Shown here piece by piece: positions 20,498-24,823 of a stretch of DNA of 24,823 bases (position 1 is its first letter; the number at the start of each line of letters is the position of its first letter). Origin of the DNA: Haplomitrium mnioides. Taxonomy: Eukaryota; Marchantiophyta; Haplomitriopsida; Calobryales. Made by a program: the position numbers and the translations under genes. The notes below the pieces were generated by a model. That model had not been told where the DNA came from, searched no databases, and saw nothing but the letters and a program-made list of their open reading frames with translations. The stretch spans positions 1 to 24,823 of the forward strand of contig JBNGIS010020621.1 of the NCBI GenBank assembly GCA_049999725.1, read 5' to 3'.

Positions 20498-20970
20498 CCA
20501 CCTGTCTCTGACCTTTAGTCATGAAGATCAAGGATTGTGAAGACGATCATTTATTTTGAAGCAAATGCATAATCTTGTTTGAATGTAATGACATGAGCAT
20601 ATTATATCAAAAGCTGACATCACTTCTCAGCTTTTGAGGCTGACATCATTTTTCAGACAGATCTTCATAACACAACGAGAGGACACAACAATGCAACAGT
20701 GAAGACACAACAACACCGTGCAACGATATGATGATACTGCCATACTCTTGAAAGAAAAAATTTTGAAAAGTTTTTCTTTTTGACATTATGATTATTTACA
20801 CACACTCCACATATATTATAATCTACCTATAAATATGTGGTGGCACTCTTTTCTTTGGAAGAAAGCGGGAGGGTTTTAATGAGACCACACATACATATGA
20901 TTTGGATCTGGATTTCCATAGATATATAGTCCTTTTTAAATGTGGTTGATTATTAGTAAGAAAAATCAGC
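20498..20970 (+). other. 3' non-coding region of the copia element
   Basis: No coding frame of note. A short imperfect direct duplication, GCTGACATCACTTCTCAG / GCTGACATCATTTTTCAG, lies at about 20612-20657. The region separates the RNase H stop from the polypurine tract. Confidence 0.5.
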
Positions 20971-20980
20971 CAAGGAGGAG
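20971..20980 (+). other. Polypurine tract of the copia element
   Basis: CAAGGAGGAG immediately before TGTTAT, the usual form and position of a copia plus-strand primer. Confidence 0.8.
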
Positions 20981-21097
20981 TGTTATAGAGACCATATACA
21001 ACCCTATGTCAGTAGTTGTACATTCATTCATTCCAACTATTCTACTCTCGCTCTCGGAAGCTCTTGTGTGTGTATGTGCGGTGCTCATGCGATAACA
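20981..21097 (+). repeat. Short 3' LTR of the copia element (117 bp if bounded correctly)
   Basis: Begins TGTTATAGAG right after the polypurine tract and can be closed at ...GCGATAACA (21089-21097). TGTTAT and ATAACA are perfect 6-bp inverted ends. That gives only 117 bp, much shorter than most autonomous copia LTRs. The start is firm; the end rests on the inverted-end match alone because the 5' LTR is not in the window. Confidence 0.55.
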
Positions 21098-21450
21098 TAT
21101 TTTTAGTTTTTATGAAAATGTTGGAAATCTTGAAATCAATGAAAAGTATAAAAATTATGGTATGTTTTCACAAGAAACTTGCATTTGTTATTGATTACAT
21201 TTTGAAGCCAAAAAAATGAAATATACGTCAGAAGAAGTTATTTTGAAATAAGTTTGGTTGCACAAACTCTATGGGATCATAGACATAGTGTTTTTTGAAA
21301 CTTTTTTTTTGGAAAAAAAAGGAAATATTAAGAAAATGTCCAAGCGGACTAGAAGTCAATGAAATGAGGTTGGAATCGTAGACACAAAAGCCAACAAAAC
21401 GAAACATTGTATGGATTTAGGAGCTTTATTTTCAAGTTCAAACAAGAAAG
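21098..21450. other. AT-rich interval between the copia LTR and repeat copy B
   Basis: No gene seen. 21265-21292 carries an imperfect palindromic word (CTATGGGATCATAG) that resembles the dispersed core, so copy B may begin here rather than at 21451; copy A gives no sequence left of the window to compare. Confidence 0.4.
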
Positions 21451-22130
21451 AAGCTTTCTTTTGTATTTGAAAATCCATACACGCAAAGGTTTTATAAAGT
21501 GGGCATAAAAAAAAGGTTTCAGCAATTAAAAATCTTTTATAATTCATAGAAACATACACACATAGGAGTCATAGTTTAGAATGAAAAAAGCAGTGGCTAG
21601 GGAGATTTAATTATGAGTGTAAACAAGAAACATCTCTAGGTTTTTTACTAGAGTTTGCCAAACAAAGGTTTCAAGTTCTACAAGAGAGTCTTTGACCAAT
21701 GTAGAATCTAAATTCTACACGGTATTTTTTGTATATAGAAGCTTAAGGTTGTATATCAGAAGTAGATTGTATGGAAGGCTTAGACTTCCACCTTAAAGTC
21801 TATGAGCGCATAGGAATCAAATCTCAACACTTGAACACTCCACCTCAAAGTCTATGTGTATATAGGAATTCGAGCTCACCATCTGAACACTCCACCTCAA
21901 AGTCTATGCACACATAGGAATCCGAGCTCAACATATGAACACTCCACAATAAAGACTATCCTAAACCTAGGTTTTACGTTCCATAGTAGAGTCTTTGCAC
22001 GCACGAAGTTTCGACTTGTGAATCAAAGTTTATGCGGGCTTAGGGTTCAGACTTCTACAACCGATGAAACATGTGCTAAAGGTTCTATTTTTCACAACGA
22101 ACTCTAGGCGTGCTAAAGATTTTGTTTTCT
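21451..22130 (+). repeat. Dispersed repeat family, copy B, left part
   Basis: Collinear with 1-785 of copy A: 'aagctttc', 'catagtttagaatgaaaaa', 'aagaaacatctc', 'ccaaacaaaggtttcaag', 'gaagcttaaggttgta', the 52-bp array, 'aacctaggttttacgttcc', 'acttctacaacc', 'ggttctatttttc', 'ttttctaatt'. Similarity stops near 22130 and resumes at about 24365. Confidence 0.75.
21788..21955 (+). repeat. 52-bp tandem array in copy B, about three units
   Basis: Units begin at 21788, 21840, 21892 and 21944, again exactly 52 bp apart, with the same CCACCTCAAAGTCTATG start and core. Copy A has two more units, so unit number differs while period and phase are kept. Confidence 0.88.
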
Positions 22131-22535
22131 AATTTGAAATCTAAAAGTAAAACATGTACAAAGCTCTATATCTGAGTCAAAGCGTGCCAAAGGTTTCTAG
22201 TTTTACATCAAAGTCCTTATAAGCAAAAGATAAATAGCTAATTTGAGCAGATGCTTTAGCGATACAAAACCATTAAACTCTTCTAGCAAGCAGTAAAGAA
22301 GGAAAAAACATACCTACATTTTGGATAAGAAAATATTTTACAAACCAAATGAAAATATCAACTAAAGATTCAAGTTTCATTCACAAATAATAACATTCAA
22401 CTTGGAATGATTTACACTAAAAAGTTCAAGGTGGCAGATAAATTCAGCAAATTCTTTTATAACATTTTCAGTTACTTTAAAAAATAATAATCTTAAATTA
22501 AAACATAATCTAAATTGCAAAATATACAATGAGGT

Positions 22536-22715
22536 TCATAAATGACTATAATCACTCGTGTCGACTTCTTTGGATTCAGCTTCAGAAGATTCATCAAGAT
22601 TTACACGATCTGTCTTAATGTTAATGACATTGATTGAATCTCTTTCAAAAATATCACGATTGATTGTTTTTTGTCTTTTGCACTCAAATAGATTTGATTT
22701 AATGGTAGCTAGAGT

Positions 22716-22767
<52 letters not shown>

Positions 22768-24365
22768 GTGATTTGTGTTACATCAAGTACATCAATATGT
22801 AATTGGATTTGCATTTCCTTTTTTTCTACTATTTTTTATGGCAAGTATTGTCTATACAATGCATCCTTAGCCTCAAAAGAAAACCATTGAACACGTACTC
22901 ATTTCGGGTTTGGAGGTTCTTCCTCATCAAATAGCAAAACTTTGAGAACTTTGGCAATCCAAAATCGTCTACCCTTTGGATTGAGTAATAGAACAATACA
23001 AATAAACATTCTGGCTTTCATCTCAATGACATGTAGGTTGCCAAATTTTTGCTCGTATTTGGTGTTGTGTGAAACAATCCCTTCTTGCCGGTTGAGGTGC
23101 TCTATCATAAATTGCTCGACGTGTAGAAAGTATATGTTTTACAAAAGCATCTTCCTTAGTTTTTAGAGCATCAAATTAAGATTCTAGATGAACATTTTGA
23201 GAATCATTACAAGTATTTGTCGGTTGTGATGGTGGAAAGGTGATTTCTACTTCAAGTCCTCATCTTTTACTTTCAAGGATGTAAGCTACAATCTCTTGTT
23301 GGGAAACAAAAAAATCATTCCACCATTGAATATCAAAATTTGTAAAGAACTTATAGCAGTTCTCACTTATGTTGTCCTTAAAATATTGCAAAGACCACTT
23401 TCTCGACATCAACTTCTCTTTCTTCTTTTTGAGATCGTTTGATTTCAGAATATGCTTTGAGAGGAATCAATATTGAACTTAAAATTTTTTTTTCTTCTTT
23501 TGGTAGGCATTTGAGTTGACATATACCATCCAAAGGTAGCCAAAATTCATCTGTTGAGAACTGTTTGCTCCAAATCTTTGCCTTGGAATCATTCAACTGG
23601 AGCTGGAATTGTTGATTAAAAGTAATATCATGTATTCTTTGAACTAGAGAGGGACGTTGTTGCAAAAACAATTTAAATTCCTAAGTTTCCATAAAAAACG
23701 TTACCTAATATTTAGGATTATACAATAATTATAGCGCCTTGCTAAGGCTCGTAGTCATAAAAGCTTTGACACAATTTGAGAAAATATTGAACACTTGATC
23801 GATTTGATCATGAGTATGGCCAACCATGAGAAATCCCACCTTCATTTTTTGGAAAACCTTCTTGGCATTAACGAGACTAAGATATCCAAATAAAATGGAA
23901 TTCTTATTCTCTCATGTCATATTATCCAACTAAAGATACAAAGTTGGAGGCAACGGCCTTTAAACATCACATAATATTTTACTGAGCATAGTAATTGTCA
24001 AATTGGAATCGCTTCTCAAGTTTCCATAGGTTAAGAAGACCCTTGAAGAAAGAGTATGGTTGAATTCGCACACCTACCAAACAATCTTTATCAAAGTTTT
24101 TTGGTGACGAAAGCGAGTGTGGAATAGATGTGTTTGTTTGAAACATTCTATCAATGACAATTCCCAAGTACTTTTGACTATCGGCATAACATTTTCTCCT
24201 ATGGTTTGCAAGTTTTGTTTTTTCTTTTATTTGTTGGTTATAATGAAAAAACAATTGGCGATTATATTTGACTGCATCATCACAAAGCTCAAAAGAGATC
24301 AAAGTAGTTTAGTAGAACATGTGTTGATGTTTTGAACTTCAAAAGACAACCTCATGCTCTAAAAA
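22536..24365 (-). pseudogene. Relic of a DUF7869-type, transposase-like gene interrupting repeat copy B
   Basis: Read from high to low on the minus strand: 'FELCDDAVKYNRQLFFHYNQ', 'KYLGIVIDRM' (aspartate codon at 24150-24152), 'PKN', then in one frame 'LTITMLSKILCDV', 'RPLPPTLYL', LDN (23921-23929), 'ENKNSILFGYLSL' and VGHTHDQID (23798-23824). Next come 'QQRPSLVQRIHDI', 'EFWLPLDGI' (23380-23671), a coiled linker, and a C-terminal 'RRFWIAKVLKV' (22899-23108). The D / LDN...NKN / VGHTH.DID pattern is what I recall for DUF7869 proteins, common in animals and some plants and of unproven function; the spaced acidic residues suggest an RNase H-like transposase fold, which is inference. The N-terminal part is missing, and several stops and frameshifts show it is dead. 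A 45-base homopolymer lies near the 3' end. Confidence 0.6.
22718..22762. repeat. 45-base T run (A run on the coding strand of the DUF7869-type relic)
   Basis: On the minus strand it directly follows 'DVTQITI' and a TAA, like a poly(A) tail. However, the sequence beyond it stays open for about 60 codons ('FECKRQKTINRDIFERDS' and on) to the stop at 22536-22538. It is therefore either a tail or an expansion inside the gene. Confidence 0.9.
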
Positions 24366-24823
24366 TATTCAAATCAGCTTAAATAAATGTTTTAATAGGT
24401 AGAGATGAAAGTTTTAAAAAAGATTACAAATAAACTTTAGTTAATTTTAATATAGAGAAATCTGAATAACATTTAAAATAAGTACTTATCTTTGACTTGA
24501 AATAAGCAAAATTTTTGAAAAACAAAAGACAAGATTTTTGCACAAATGGTTACTAAATGGAACTTCAATTTCAAAGTTAGCTTGGGTTGTCTGTTTGCAA
24601 AAGATTAAAAAAACAATAACAGATCCTATACACGCATAGGATCTGTGGAGACAATAATTAATTGTGTGTACGCATAGGACCAAAAGCAACAACACTGATA
24701 TCTTGGTTTGTTGTGCATGTTGTTGTGAAAGGACTTGAAAAGAAACAAGAACAAAACCTATCCACGCATAGGATTTGCAAACAACAAAAACAATTCTTGC
24801 TATTGTTTATCTAGCAATTAACT
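24366..24823 (+). repeat. Dispersed repeat family, copy B, right part
   Basis: Collinear with about 790-1110 of copy A: 'tattcaa', 'aaataaactttag', 'acaagattt', 'gaacaaatggt'-like sequence, 'ggagacaa', the three core copies, 'tgatatcttggtttgttgtg', 'aaagaaacaagaacaaa' and 'acaacaaaaac'. Runs off the window end. Confidence 0.75.
24619..24646. repeat. Hairpin with 11-bp perfect arms around the core, copy B
   Basis: The arms are ACAGATCCTAT and ATAGGATCTGT with loop ACACGC. The homologous place in copy A (about 939-960) pairs less well, while the next hairpin along pairs better in copy A (1062-1089). Confidence 0.85.

Noticed and set aside
20313-20540. Open frames of repeated Tyr-Ile on both strands
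   Set aside because: Artefact of the (AT)n microsatellite read through an assembly gap.

Overview
The window looks like nuclear DNA of a land plant with a large genome full of mobile elements. There is no intact protein gene, no tRNA or rRNA, and no CRISPR array. Every recognisable coding region is a relic with stops and frameshifts: three separate Ty3/gypsy fragments, one Ty1/copia fragment, and two relics that are not ordinary retrotransposon genes. Canonical GT-AG introns, tRNA-Met-type primer sites and dense nested elements point to a plant. A gymnosperm or other large-genome plant is plausible, but the exact lineage cannot be read from the sequence.

Layout. Positions 1-1240 are one copy (A) of a dispersed repeat containing a five-unit 52-bp tandem array. 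Positions 1761-5327 hold a decayed gene with at least three introns whose conceptual product joins a ParB-like nuclease-fold domain to a beta-class DNA amino-methyltransferase domain (DIPYG, then FGSGTG). Positions 5328-8220 are pyrimidine-rich and without a supported gene. Positions 8465-8835 are a 37-bp-period array. Positions 9560-11565 (minus) are a Ty3/gypsy RT-RNase H-integrase relic with a segment of about 300 bp lying in the opposite orientation. Positions 11566-14726 (plus) are a second gypsy relic with LTR-like sequence, primer site, gag, protease and the start of RT. Positions 14727-17517 are a second pyrimidine-rich block without a gene. Positions 17518-18859 form a 650-bp-arm inverted repeat made of gypsy gag-protease sequence, attached to the gag, primer site and LTR of a minus-strand element up to the 10-N gap at 19611. 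Positions 19621-21097 are the 3' end of a copia element with a very short LTR. From about 21450 to the end is copy B of the dispersed repeat, split by a 2.2-kb minus-strand relic that I read as a DUF7869-type (transposase-like) gene.

The thread tying the window together is a short near-palindromic word, roughly GTCTATGCGCGCATAGG. It recurs as the core of the 52-bp arrays, the 37-bp array, isolated hairpins, and inside two introns of the ParB-methyltransferase relic. The arrays share this core but little else. The two unusual gene relics (ParB-methyltransferase and DUF7869-like) both lie close to, or inside, sequence carrying this motif. The best candidate for an undescribed system is therefore a plant element family that combines this palindromic repeat with methyltransferase and transposase-like genes. 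That link is inference; the motifs and repeats themselves are visible directly.
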